This document shows, piece after piece, positions 27,061 to 38,199 of a DNA stretch of 64,000 nucleotides. This DNA comes from Oryza sativa Japonica Group. Lineage: Eukaryota > Streptophyta > Magnoliopsida > Poales > Poaceae. Each line of letters opens with the position of its first letter. Position 1 is the first letter of the stretch. The stretch spans positions 4,683,501-4,747,500 of the forward strand of contig NC_089045.1 in the NCBI RefSeq assembly GCF_034140825.1. Reading direction: 5' to 3'. The position numbers were made by a program, and so were the translations under genes. Under the pieces are notes generated by a model. It was not told where the DNA came from. It saw only the letters and a list, made by a program, of their open reading frames with translations, and made no database searches.

Positions 27061-28905
27061 ATGGCTGAAAGGAGGAGCAATATGATGATGATATATGGTT
27101 TTAATTTGTTGATCGTTGCTGCGGCTGTACGGTCGTCGTCGTCGAGCATTCTCGGCGACGCGACGGTCGTCAGCACCGACGACCGCTGGGTACGGAGGAG
27201 GCTCCTGCTCATCGATGGGATGGTGGACGGCAAGCGGATGAGGAAGACCGTGGTCGTAGCGAAGGACGGCACGGCCAATTTCACGACGATCACCCAAGCC
27301 TTGGGCGCAGCGCCGCCGAGAGGCAGGTTCGGCATCTTTGTGAAAGCAGGGGTTTACGAGGAAACGGTAAATATTACCAGACCAAATGTTGTGCTTTGGG
27401 GAGAGGGCATCGGCAAAACCGTGATTACTGGAAGCCGCTCTTGCCCCATAGAAAATAATAAGACCAAGACCGACATGATGCCTTGGACGGCCACAGTCAG
27501 TAAGTGCATATATACTACTCCTTTATATACATACTCAACTGCATACTCATTTTGGTATCATCCCGCCACTGGTAGACCGTAGACGAATTAGCTAGCGTAG
27601 ACTTTTATTTTAATCTATATATATATATGCTCCTATATGTTAATAAAGCTTAGGTCTAAGCTACGGACTAGTATAATTCACACCCACCGTCCCAAATTAC
27701 AAGGGCTCCTATATGTTTTTTACACATATGGTATATATGTGATCGTTTTTTCTTAAGAAAACATATATTAATTAATAAAGGGTTATAATATCAACACATC
27801 ATACATTACTAAACTATATATTTTCAAATATTAACATATATATAATGATAGACATGCATGGCATTAAAAGATATTATTAGCTTGGTGATTTGTTAAATAT
27901 TCCAATTGTTTTACTTCCATAAAAAAAGCACCTAATAACATTTTATTTTGGAATGGAAGGAGAAAAAAATAATTATATAACATATATACAAGATTAAAAT
28001 AAAAAGAATTTATGCGTTTGGCGACTCGATCTACTAGCTAGCTAGTATATGTATCGAATCAAATCGATCAGCTAATTGAAAAGCTAGCTAGGAGTATAAA
28101 GAGATCGATCGACTTAATTTGGTAATTTTATTTATTACTATACTAATTTTGCATGCGCGTGCCTGTCTGTATATATGTATATGTGTATGTAGCTGTGCAA
28201 GGGCATGGATTTATAGCTCAGGACGTGACAATAGAGAACAAGGCGGGTCCGACCGGTACTCCAGCCGTCGCTCTGCGCTGCGACTCCAACATGTCCCTTA
28301 TTCACCGCTGCCGCATCGACGGGTACCAAGACACACTTTGGGCCCAAAACAACCTGCAGGTGTATCTGCGGTGCGACATCGCCGGCACAATTGATTTTGT
28401 GTACGGTAATGCGAAGGCCATTTTCCAGTATTGCCGCTTACTGGTGCGCAACCCGGGCAACGGCAAGCACAACGCAATCACGGCGCAGGGGCGCAACGAC
28501 CCAACCAGCGAGGAGTCGGGGTTTATATTCCAAGGTTGCAACATCACCGCCATGGAAGGAGAAAGCCTCGCGGGGGTGGATACCTATCTGGGGAGGCCCT
28601 GGAAGAACCATTCCAGGGTGGTTTTCATGGGCTGTTTCATGAGCGACATCATCAACCCTGACGGCTGGGTTCACTGGAACAAGGCAACACCTGTGGAGGA
28701 GACGACCAGGACAGTGGAGTACCTGGAGTATGGCAACAAAGGCGCTGGGGCAGAGACGGCCGACCGTGTGAAGTGGAAGGGCGTCCGGGTGATCACCGAG
28801 GCGGAGGCCAACCGTTTCACCGTTGATCACTTCATCAACGGTAACCAGTGGTTGCCCAACTTGGTCAACGGCGAGCAGATCAACTACACCCACGGTCTCA
28901 TCTAG
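27061..28905 (+). CDS. Pectin methylesterase (pectinesterase), two exons
   Basis: Hydrolyses methyl esters of homogalacturonan in the cell wall. Exons 27061-27499 and 28193-28905 join in phase (A|CT, Thr147) to give 383 aa. An N-terminal hydrophobic segment (about residues 10-22) suggests secretion. There is no PMEI-like pro-region; RRLLL near residue 45 resembles the usual processing site before the mature enzyme. Family landmarks: GVYEE, GYQDTLW (Gln192, Asp193), DFVYGNA (Asp214), LGRPW (Arg281, Trp283). The normally invariant Gln of QAVALR, part of the oxyanion hole, is Pro170 here (TPAVALR), which may reduce activity. A polyadenylation-like AATAAATAAAG lies near 29095. The last 65 codons are duplicated at 33641. 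Confidence 0.9.
27681..27963. mobile_element. Degenerate Stowaway-like MITE in the PME intron
   Basis: CACCCACCGTCCCAAATTAC at one end and a run like CATTTTATTTTGGAATGGA at the other are imperfect inverted copies of the Stowaway terminus. The element is old and edges are approximate. Confidence 0.35.
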
Positions 28906-30551
28906 TTACACTCTTACACCATCATTGCATACATATATCACATGCTGTGTACTGGAGTATTGTATATTTGTATTGTATTGTACCGTATCAACAATGTCCC
29001 TTGTGTATGTCTGTAACTATATACTCTACTGTTTGCATATGTACGTACCTTATATTGTATTTGTTAGTACGTACACCCATTGTATGTATATATAAATAAA
29101 TAAAGATGCATGAGCCATGTGCTCGTGCACTTGTATTATATACTGTATAATCAATTGTCTGTTTATTAGTACTCCAGTATAAATCTTTGTATAGTTATGC
29201 ATACAAAAGCACTAGCTAGTACCTATACGTATATGCGATCTGGATCAGTACGATTACAAGTATATGGCCCTTGATAATGACTAGCCGATCCTTGCTGCCT
29301 ACCCTACCTCAGCGCGATCGAGTTCACACTAGTACTGTTTCCAGATTATCATTAATTTTCTAATGGTGGGGATTAGTGTGGGGGAAGGGATCGAGAAGGA
29401 TACTCCTACACCATACACAGTGGTCTGCTAATTAACCTACTGACATACTAGGCAAAGACCAAACCTCCTCTGCACAAAGAGAGAATTAAGATAGTAGGGA
29501 AACTTTTTTTTTGGAGGCTGTTCGTTCTGATTCAAGCCAACAATAGCTGTTCACATCTGTTTGCTTTTTGGGGCATTTTTGTGTCCTGAATGAACATAGC
29601 GCGCTGCTTGAAGGGATTCGGACACATTTGTTCTAAAAATTGTTCATAAGCGCTCACGCGCTATTTTGCTTTTAGTCCGAATGACTTTCTCTCTATAGGA
29701 TTTAAGAAAATTTAGTTGCTATGCTTGCAGTTCTCTGAATTTTTCTGGTGTTGGTTCAACACCAGGTTGAATATATCATGCCTCTGCTCAACTTCTGGTC
29801 TTTTTTCTTATGGCTACTTCTATCACCTAGCAGTTTTCTGAAATGCCCAACTACCGTTCTCGTATGACAGTGCAAATGTCATGCAAATGGAAAAAGAAAG
29901 TCGGCTCGTTGTGCCAAAATTTGTCGACATTTGGCTTTTGCATTATTTCTCTTTGCGAAAGATCGATGGTGTGCGTGCCACTGGAGTACAGATGAAGTTA
30001 GTAGAAATTGGAATGGTCATGTACTATGTGAACACGCACAAATTTTGGAATATATAGCAACTATGTGAACACGCACAAATTTTGGAATATATAGCAAATG
30101 TGCCACTGGAACAGATGAAATTGGTAGAAATTGGAATCGGTCATGTACTCGTATGAACAGGCACAAAGGGAGTATTTTTCTAAACTAGAGAGCAATTACT
30201 CCGCATGTGACCACCGGTGTTGTTGTTGGTCACATCTCTATTTAGAAGTAGTGAGCGCGTCTAATGGCAAATAAGTTTGGTTCTAGCGGTAAAATGGTCA
30301 CAACTCTACTCAAACGCCTTGTCCTTGTATCAGGCTTATGGGATCAAAAGATGAATGGAGGGTCCAAACACACCTAGAGAACCTCAAAAAGAAAATCTTG
30401 AAATTAAAAACAGAGAGAGAGAGAGGGTACAAGAATGAATGGAGAGTATTCATAACAAAACTGAACCCAACACTTGTGAAGCTCTCCTGATTACTAGCCA
30501 GCGATGCATGCAGGGAAAAGAAATTTTCCTACATATATAGAGAGAAAGAGA

Positions 30552-30561
30552 GTATATATAT
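30552..30561 (+). promoter_or_regulatory. Candidate TATA box of Q2
   Basis: GTATATATAT-type box about 60 bases before the Q2 ATG, after a GA-rich stretch; the arrangement matches Q1 and Q3. Confidence 0.45.
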
Positions 30562-30620
30562 CAAACGACATCATCACCATGTGCATATGTTAGTTACCCT
30601 CAATTCCCATCCTAGCAAGC

Positions 30621-31310
30621 ATGGCCGGCTCTTCCTCTCTTGCATCGCCTCGCTCACTACAGCTACCACTCCTCCTCCTTTTCCTCCTCGTTGCCGCTGC
30701 GATAGGCAGCTACGACCCCAAGGCGTTCTGTTCCAAGACGACAGACGTAGCATCGTGCCTTAAGGTGTTCCCGACACTCCCAGACATCGTCACCAAGGCG
30801 CAGGACAACCAAGAGTTGTACAAACGGCTGGTCCGCTACTGCTCATTCAAGACCTACGAGGCCACGTCGCTCGCGGAATCCATGATTGCCACCACCACCG
30901 CCGCCAACCCCGCGAATATCGCCACCTTCTTCGAGCAGTGGAAAGGGGACGAGGCGATAACGACAAAAACACCTCCAGGCAAGTGCCTCTTGAGCTGCAA
31001 CAAGACCATCGGCGAAGTTAACGCCATCCTAACCTGCGGACACACCTACATGGAAGACAGGCCCCCCATCATCCACCAGAACCTCACCGTCTTGTTCCAT
31101 GGCGGCCACCCGCCGTCACTCTGCAAGAGTGGATGCCTTGACGGCTCGTCGTCAGAGGGTGAGGTCCTCCTCGCCACCAAGTTCAACTATATATGGAGCT
31201 TGTTGGATCTCATGGAAGCTGTCCTACCGGAATATCTTTCTGAGACTGGGACTGCGACGACGACGGTACCATCTCCCGACGTCGCTGCGGCGGCGGCCCC
31301 GGCCCCATGA
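30621..31310 (+). CDS. PMEI-family secreted protein Q2
   Basis: Intronless, 229 aa, complete from ATG. Same signal peptide and Cys pattern as Q1 and Q3 (FCSKTTDVASC, GKCLLSCNKTIG, LCKSGC). It differs from them mainly in residues about 95-115, reading ANIATFFEQWKGDEAITT where Q1 and Q3 read KISAPFFPQWKRDEAMTT. That stretch instead agrees with gene P (IIATFFPQWKGDEAITT), pointing to gene conversion. It lies about 1.7 kb downstream of the PME stop, in the same orientation. Secreted inhibitor role inferred from family. Confidence 0.75.
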   Translation: MAGSSSLASPRSLQLPLLLLFLLVAAAIGSYDPKAFCSKTTDVASCLKVFPTLPDIVTKAQDNQELYKRLVRYCSFKTYEATSLAESMIATTTAANPANIATFFEQWKGDEAITTKTPPGKCLLSCNKTIGEVNAILTCGHTYMEDRPPIIHQNLTVLFHGGHPPSLCKSGCLDGSSSEGEVLLATKFNYIWSLLDLMEAVLPEYLSETGTATTTVPSPDVAAAAAPAP

Positions 31311-31830
31311 GCAACTACATATGCATGCAGTCCCTTCGATTCGATCGACCACACCACAACAGTGCAGTGCATACACGCATATACTTACTATGTATCTAAG
31401 AAATAATTAAGATTTCACAGAGAGCATTTAAGAATCAAGTTTCACTAATTGTTGCAGTATATAGTAGCCCATTTAATTTCATCCATCAGTTAGAGTCTCA
31501 CCATGTTACGGTCCGTTTTGTGCCTTTTATTCGCTCCAAAATATAGTGTTCTAATTCTTACCGTGGAATTGGATGTTCACCCCTCAAGTGCATACACGTA
31601 CTTGCTTCCCTATCACTCAAATAGTTACAAAATGTTCTGAAAAATAATTACAGCATTTATACAGCAAGCATCTATCATAACCAAACTTATGTTTAATTTT
31701 TTTTTGGCATGTAAAGATTGAATTTAGTTTTTAGGCATAATTGTATTCTTGCCTTTAATTACTTGCTGCAATTGTGATTTTGCCTTTGCTTTTTACGGTT
31801 TGTGGTTTTGCCCTCACTTGCTGCAATTGT

Positions 31831-32046
31831 GATATACCAAGATATCTAAAAGAACAATATCTATCTGGCAACCAAACAACTACAAATATTGTTCCTCAGT
31901 CTTTAGTTTAGGCAAGGCAAAAAGTTCACTTTTATGGAAATTAATATTGAGGATAGGTAGTTGTTCTAAAACATATAGAAAATATTTTCAGCTTGCTCTA
32001 AATTATGATCCATATAAAAATCAGTGTGTCATCCGCATACTGCACC
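31831..32046 (-). mobile_element. LINE reverse-transcriptase relic, Q2 flank
   Basis: Reverse-complement copy of the relic at 14840-15084, including the YADD region at about 32029-32040. Non-functional. Confidence 0.7.
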
Positions 32047-33029
32047 TGTTTTATATAATCGTTAAGATGAGGTCCTACTCCTGATTTATATAATCGTTAT
32101 GGGCTCGGAAATCGGAATAGGTGAATTAAAGGAAAATTGATTTAGAAAATAGAAAAAAAATGGTTCTACCACCTAAATAAATCACATGCCTCCGACCACC
32201 TGTTCTCAAAATCATTATGTACCCCAAACGTAATGAGAGGAAGAGCAACATGTGGCCCACAACGGTAATGGTCTAACTTCTATGGTCAGCGGGCATGGAG
32301 CTGAGTTGGTGGTGCTAGTGCACTGCGTGGTGGGGTGCATATAGCAAGATGGCAAGGTGCATGCAGGTCGGGCCAGTATGGCTAGATGGGCAGGGTTAGT
32401 GAGGAGGGGCTTACGTCTCGGTAGCACATGTGCCACAGTTCGTGGGAGATGACGACATATATGGGCCACTATTGTACGATCGAAAAAAGACCAAACAAAC
32501 CAACCAGAGGGAACAAAACCAAACAAACCAACCAGAGGGGGTGAATGGTAGGGAAAACAAAAAACCCAAAAACTTTTAGTGGAAATAAAAGTTACCTTCA
32601 AATTGATGGAGTTCTCGACATAGCCGATCTGACCGTTAGATTAATTCCGGTCTGACCGTCTCCACATCGCTGGTCTGACCGCCCCCTCATCGCCAAGTTG
32701 GACCGCCATCTGGGTTAGACCGCCGACTTGCCTCCCATTTAACCGTCGGATCCAGAAAAACATGTATCAACAAAACTCTTGAAAGTAGATCAACTTCATT
32801 GCATCAATGTGTTTCAAAAGTGCATCTAAAGCACTCATCTCTCAACTCATGAACTAGGATTAAAACCTCAAAGTAAACCCTAACTTTTCTCTCCCAAAAA
32901 GTCAATATCTTCTAGTCTCAACCCCTCATCTATTTATACCACAAAGCCCGCCCACTCAAAGTAGGTGTAGAGCTCATATTTCCAATAGAACTCCATCCCT
33001 CAATTTCCATACGTTTTACAAGGGTTAAT
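32047..33029. other. Q2 downstream spacer
   Basis: Inverted counterpart of 13921-14840. A 32-base direct doubling near 32490-32535 (AAACAAACCAACCAGAGGG twice) is specific to this copy. No gene seen. Confidence 0.5.
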
Positions 33030-33545
33030 TCAATCCATGCCATTTCAAATAAATGTCATTACAATTCGTCTATTCGTAACCGTGCCACTAAAATTTTACA
33101 AAATTAGAACCATGCCACTAACGTCACATTTCCCATCCATCTCCTCATCTGCACATGGGACCCACATGTCAGTTTCATCTTCCTTCATCCTTCTATCTTT
33201 TTCCTTCCCATCTCTCTACACCTTGTTTCAAATGAGGCAACCAGCAGGGAGGGTGCGTTTCTATGTCACCGTCAGCAGCGTGACCATCTCCGGCATTTGC
33301 GGCTCCTAAAATTTCAGAACTCGGTTTCTTTTTCCTTCTCTATTTGCACCTGTTTTTTTTTTCACTCTATTTGCAGGCAGCAAGCAGCTGGCGAGCTCGG
33401 CAACCTTTGCTCGTCCCTGCGATTAGCGCCAGCACCACGCGAGGCGGCCTGCGGCAGTGCGGCCAGGATAGGGTCACTGATCATGAGCAGACAAGCAACG
33501 ACGAGCCGACGAGGATCCATGATAATGGCGGCGTCATACATGGGA
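33030..33545 (+). repeat. Segment R, copy 2 (truncated)
   Basis: Matches 12840-13870 in reverse, without the solo LTR. Homology ends at GGCGTCATACATG (33545), before the PMEI coding part of P would begin, so the P gene is absent from this copy. Confidence 0.7.
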
Positions 33546-33640
33546 TGACTCTCTGCGTCGGGCGTCCGATCGACCGATTTACGCGAAAAACTACTTTAAA
33601 CTTATTTTCTTCACAAGTTTGAAATTTAAAAAAAAAAGAA
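33546..33640. other. Filler DNA at the tandem-duplication junction
   Basis: About 95 bases unrelated to either side separate segment R copy 2 from the duplicated PME end, closing with an A-rich run (33628-33640). Such filler is typical of end-joining repair. Confidence 0.55.
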
Positions 33641-33836
33641 GACAGTGGAGTACCTGGAGTACGGCAACTGGGGCGCTGGGGCAGAGACGGCCGACCGTGT
33701 GAAGTGGAAGGGCGTCCGGGTGATCACCGCGGCGGAGGCCAACCGTTTCACCGTTGATCACTTCATCAACGGTAACCAGTGGGTGCCCAACTTGGTCAAC
33801 GGCGAGCAGATCAACTACACCCACGGTCTCATCTAG
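33641..33836 (+). pseudogene. PME 3'-end fragment
   Basis: Duplicate of the last 65 codons of the PME (VEYLEYGNWGAGAETADR ... NYTHGLI), open to the stop but lacking start, active-site motifs and promoter. It differs from the parent at a few codons (KG to WG, E to A, L to V). Its 3' flank continues as in the parent to the CACTA insertion site. Confidence 0.9.
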
Positions 33837-34238
33837 TTACACTCTTACACCATCATTGCATGCATATATCACATGCTGTGTACTGGAGTATTGTATTGTA
33901 CTGTATCAATGTCCCTTGTACTGTATGTGTGTAACTATATCCTCTACTATTTGCATACGTACCGTACGTACTCGTGCCTTATATTGTATTTGCTGGTACG
34001 TACATCCATGGTATGTATATATAAATAAATAAAGATGCATGAGCCATGTGCTCGTGCACTTGTATTATATACTGTATAATCAATTGTCTGTTTATTAGTA
34101 CTCCAGTATAAATCTTTGTATAGTTATGCATACAAAAGCACTAGCTAGTACCTATACGTATATGCGATCTGGATCAGTACGATTACAAGTATATGGCCCT
34201 TGATAATGACTAGCCGATCCTTGCTGCCTACCCTACCT

Positions 34239-34665
34239 CACTACACTGGCCAAGGTCACCTGTGACGGGCCCAAACCCTCATCTTTGACGGCTTCGCGCA
34301 TGGTCAGTGATCAGTGGTCACTGGTGAGTCCAGTCACCTTTGACGGGTGGCCGGCCGTCACAGGTGACACCCACCTCTGACGGGCAAGTTACTAGAAGTC
34401 CGTCAGAGGTGTTGGTCTCCGCTAGCCTTGAGCGAGTTAGGACCCGTCACAGGTGACTCTTCTCTGACGGCCCTTTAAATAAAGGCCGTCAGAGGTTGAG
34501 GTCTCCGTAGTTAGAAGCTGTCACAGGTGATCTACCTGTGACGGCTCCAAAAGTAAAGGCCCGTCACAGGTAGGTCACCTCTGACGGGCCTTTATTTGCT
34601 AGTCCGTCACAGGTTATGTTACCTTTGACGGATTTTTGTTCCGACCCGTCACTGATGAGTTAATT
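34239..34665. repeat. CACTA left subterminal array
   Basis: More than a dozen units of the form CCTGTGACGGGC, CCTCTGACGGGC or their complement (GCCCGTCACAGG) in about 430 bases. These are presumed binding sites for the element's TNP1/TnpA-like protein. Confidence 0.85.
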
Positions 34666-35326
34666 CCAGAAAAAAAATAAATGCTAAATATTGGCTAGCC
34701 TCAGGATTTGCTAGCCATGCCCTCTGAAAAATAGAAACATCACAGATATATTCCAGTCACAGATCCATCACAGATACATCACCCCCCCAATATAACATCA
34801 CAGATCCCCAACAACACATATATGCAGTTCAAATGCCACAATTTTGCACAGCAAATTCACACCCCTTGAAAGCCACAATTTCGGTCGTTGCTCATAGAAC
34901 CGCATATATACTTACCAAATGGATTAAAGCCATAATGTCATCGACCTGCACAACCTGTCAATAAGGAAAAAAAAAGGAGAAAACAGATGAATAGTACAAC
35001 ATAAATCGTAGTTGATCAAATGTGATGACAATTTAGTAAAGTACCATAAATATTGCACATATGAAAAACATAATTTTTTACATCGCCAGAAATTATAAAA
35101 ACATCTTTTTTACATCACAATAAATTATCTAGCCAAGTTCATGAGTCTATTTGGCATGAAAACGTCCTTTCTTGTTCATTATTTCTGCAAGAATAAAGGC
35201 GCACAATTCGCCTCTGATAGCGGGGGGGTTGATGGGTGAGATCTTCAAGCCAGCTCTACCTTTCTGTTTAATAAATAAGAGGTTAATTAGCACGTTTTGA
35301 ATAGCAATGTAGATATTGAAATGAGC
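34666..35326. other. CACTA 3' non-coding part
   Basis: AT-rich sequence between the left subterminal array and the end of the TNP1-like gene. It probably holds the 3' UTR and unseen exons. Nothing else recognised. Confidence 0.4.
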
Positions 35327-38121
35327 TTATTCGCCATTAGCAACAACCTCAGGGTCGAAATCTTTCACCTCTCTTACAAGTGTTGACATGTTGTGGCACA
35401 CGTGGAAACCACATTGGTCTCCGATCTGTTGTGCGCATGCAAACTTGGTGTCATGATAAAGTTCATTCTTGCCCTCCTTGTGCCTACCACCCTTTTCCAC
35501 ATATGGGCCCCAAGCCATATTTAAGGCCTTGGTGATTTCACTGAAATCATAATCTTTGGACTTATTGGAGTTAAGGTAGGTAACCCTACTCCACTTAGGT
35601 ACGATGACTAGGAGAATCCAATGTCGCCTGCGCAGTGGTTATGTAGCGTTAGTACTAAGAACCTTAACTTCAAAAACAATATACACGAAGGGTATTGTCC
35701 TCTTACTCTTGGTTGTGTGCGCACATGATGTACTCCTTGTCTTGATGGGCCCATAAACACCGGTTGACATAGTCAACCACCTCAGTGAAGCTCTGTCGTA
35801 AATTAACCTCATTCACCATGGATGGATCAAGGAACCCAACCTGATTACCATGGCGACGACTCTCGATCCAACACAACCTTAAAATATGTACGTATTAGAA
35901 CTAATTTAATTAGGAGATATAGTCCAGTCATATCACAAGTATAGAAGGTATGCACTTACAAGGAGTAGCATTTTAGAAGACCAGTGTCCAACTTCCGGAT
36001 CCTGAAAAGGTCGAAGAGGGCATCAAAGCCTAGAGTTATATATGCAGGCGACGATAGGAACGGCTGGTGGTCGTGATGTCCAACTATGGATGACTCCCTC
36101 ATTTTCCGCTTGGCATTGCTTAGCTCCATGTATTGCTTATGTAGCTCTCGGCAAGCAATACCCATCACAGCTAACACATTGTCCTCCACCAATGGCATGC
36201 CTAGCTCAAATTGGGCTGGCGCCCTCACGACCTTCCCCGATTTGCTCACCGGCATCGACGTCGCAGCCTTGCCCCTTTTTGGCTCCGGCGCCAACTCCCC
36301 GACCTTCCCCTTGCCGCGTTCACGCTTCTGGCCCTTGACAAGTGGTGGGGAGCTATCGGCCTTTCTTGTGGTCTTTATTGGAGCCAAGCTTTGAGCTATA
36401 TCTGCCAAGTCCATATCAGCTCCACCGGGAGAATGAGGTACTGACAATGCCGGTCCACGGGGAGCCTCAAATGATAGCTTAGACTTGGGAGGTGTAAGCT
36501 CCGTCGGTCGACTTGGACGAGGAGTCATCTTCACAACTATGTCTTCTTTGGGCCATTGTATGAACGTCTTGCGCGCATCGCCCAAAGTCATGATTTCATC
36601 ATTTGGGGGCACGGGCAGCGGATAGCCGGACCAGGTGTCCTTTACTGTATCGATGGACACCTTGGCATACCCAGCTAGCAGGTCTGCGCCGTGGACCTTG
36701 TCTGTAACAGAGGGCTTGAAAGCCATGCCCTCAGCGACTTCAGGAGCGAAAGTTGGGTGGACTCTCGCTAGTAGGACACATTGTGCTGCGCCCTGCATAA
36801 GGTGAAAGTTTGAATTTAATATTGGAATGTGTACATGTCTTTTATTACATATGGATCGGATAACAACAATTACCTCGATGTGGTCCACTGCAGCTAGTGG
36901 TGCGATAGGGAGACCAGGGGCCGGCACCTCTGTGGATGCACAACTACTCCTATGCTGTGACGGACTCGCGTCGTGTTGTACACGAGGAGTTGGTTGCACA
37001 GCAGGTGTTGTGACTCGGGGTATATTCATGTCGGCGAGGACCTTGTTAACCCTTTCTTCCACCCTTGCATCCATGCTAGCTTCTAGTTCTTGAATGACCT
37101 CAACCTTAAGTTCGGCCTTCAAACGAGCGTCCCTCTCTTCCTTGGAGACTTTCCGTTTCCTGTATTGGGATCTGTACTGAGGGAGTCCATGCTTCCAGGG
37201 CACATCGCTACCAATTCCCCGAGTTCGGCCAGGATGTTCTTTGGTTCCGAGCGCCTTTGTGAGGATGTCATCTTCGCGCCTCTTCGGCGCGGACTCAACC
37301 TCGCTTTGTGAAGCTTGTTCAGCAACCAAGCCCAACTAGAAAAGAAGATAGTCGTTTATACGAACTTGTACTTTATACGAACGGAAATTAGTTAGGTTAA
37401 GTAGTGAACTCACCAGTTCCTGATAGACGACGGCATCACTTTTGTTCTCAAATGTGACAGAGCCGTCCGGGTTGACCTTACCCCTTGCCCGCGCCCAGTT
37501 GCGAGCTCTTTGTTCAGGGATGTCTGAAAACGGGGCAGGGACATTCGCTGCTGCAGCGGCTGCATCTTCTTGGGCCCATATTGCCTCCTTGCCGATGTAC
37601 CCTGCGGTGCCCAGCCGATGCGGGTGCTCATTCCGCTGTTGCAGTACGCGATGTGCCTCGCTTGATTCCCTAAACTGTTGGGTGGTCTTGAGAGAGCAGA
37701 ATTCCTCCCACACCGCTTCGGTTATTTGAGGGTATTCATCGAACGGCGTATGATTGCCGGGCGGGTTGACAAACTCGGTGAAGAGCTTCGACTTCCAATT
37801 CTTCCAAGCTTTGCCCATCTTTTGGAATGCCTTCCGCTTGAGCCTATCCTTTGCTTCGGCTGGAAATGTGAACCATTTCTCCATTGCCGTCCAAGCTCGC
37901 TCTTTCTCGGCTTCTGTGACCTTCCCGATATCTTTATGGAGGATCCCGAAGTTCTCACGTGCCGCTATCCCGCAGCAGTTAGACCATCTTCCAATGACAG
38001 TCCTGGGCGCCGTGGGCCTACCACTAGCGTCAACCTCTCTTATAACTTGCACTGTGGTCGGCCATATATTATGTGACCGCGGATTTCTACTAGACCTACT
38101 TGCACTTGTCCCGCCCGACAT
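35327..38121 (-). CDS. CACTA TNP1-like protein fused to a Ulp1-like (C48) domain
   Basis: Five exons on the minus strand join in frame: 38121-37414, 37335-36874, 36792-35960, 35877-35707, 35627-35327, giving 824 aa. Exons 1-2 carry a Ptta/En/Spm (Transposase_24) type region: the [19 protein letters not shown] opening, [20 protein letters not shown], and [15 protein letters not shown]; then an acidic-basic coiled stretch. The C-terminal 150 residues resemble the Ulp1 cysteine-protease fold: [12 protein letters not shown], catalytic-type His in RHWILLVIV, and [12 protein letters not shown] with the Gln and Cys in place. The expected Asp is Asn (VTYLNSN). Probable role: binding subterminal repeats; whether the protease part is active is unknown. 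Start ATG chosen as the first in frame (MSGGTSAS); exon 1 may extend upstream. Confidence 0.7.
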
Positions 38122-38199
38122 CGACGTATGTTGTTCATGCGGCAATTCTGCAGCACAAACAGAAGGCAATATTTGCTAAGGGGTGCTAGCTAAAATTTA

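Larger units (their letters stand above)
28709..33545 (+). repeat. Tandem duplication copy 1 (PME 3' end to segment R)
   Basis: Holds the PME end, its 3' flank, Q2, the LINE relic and segment R. Copy 2 is 33641-34238 continued at 49287-52560. From 29305 to 30208 the two copies look identical base for base, so this direct duplication is young compared with the palindrome. Confidence 0.9.

Noticed and set aside
34239-34665. CRISPR-like appearance of regularly repeated short units
   Set aside because: Units occur in both orientations with irregular spacing in a plant genome and at the ends of a CACTA element; these are subterminal repeats.
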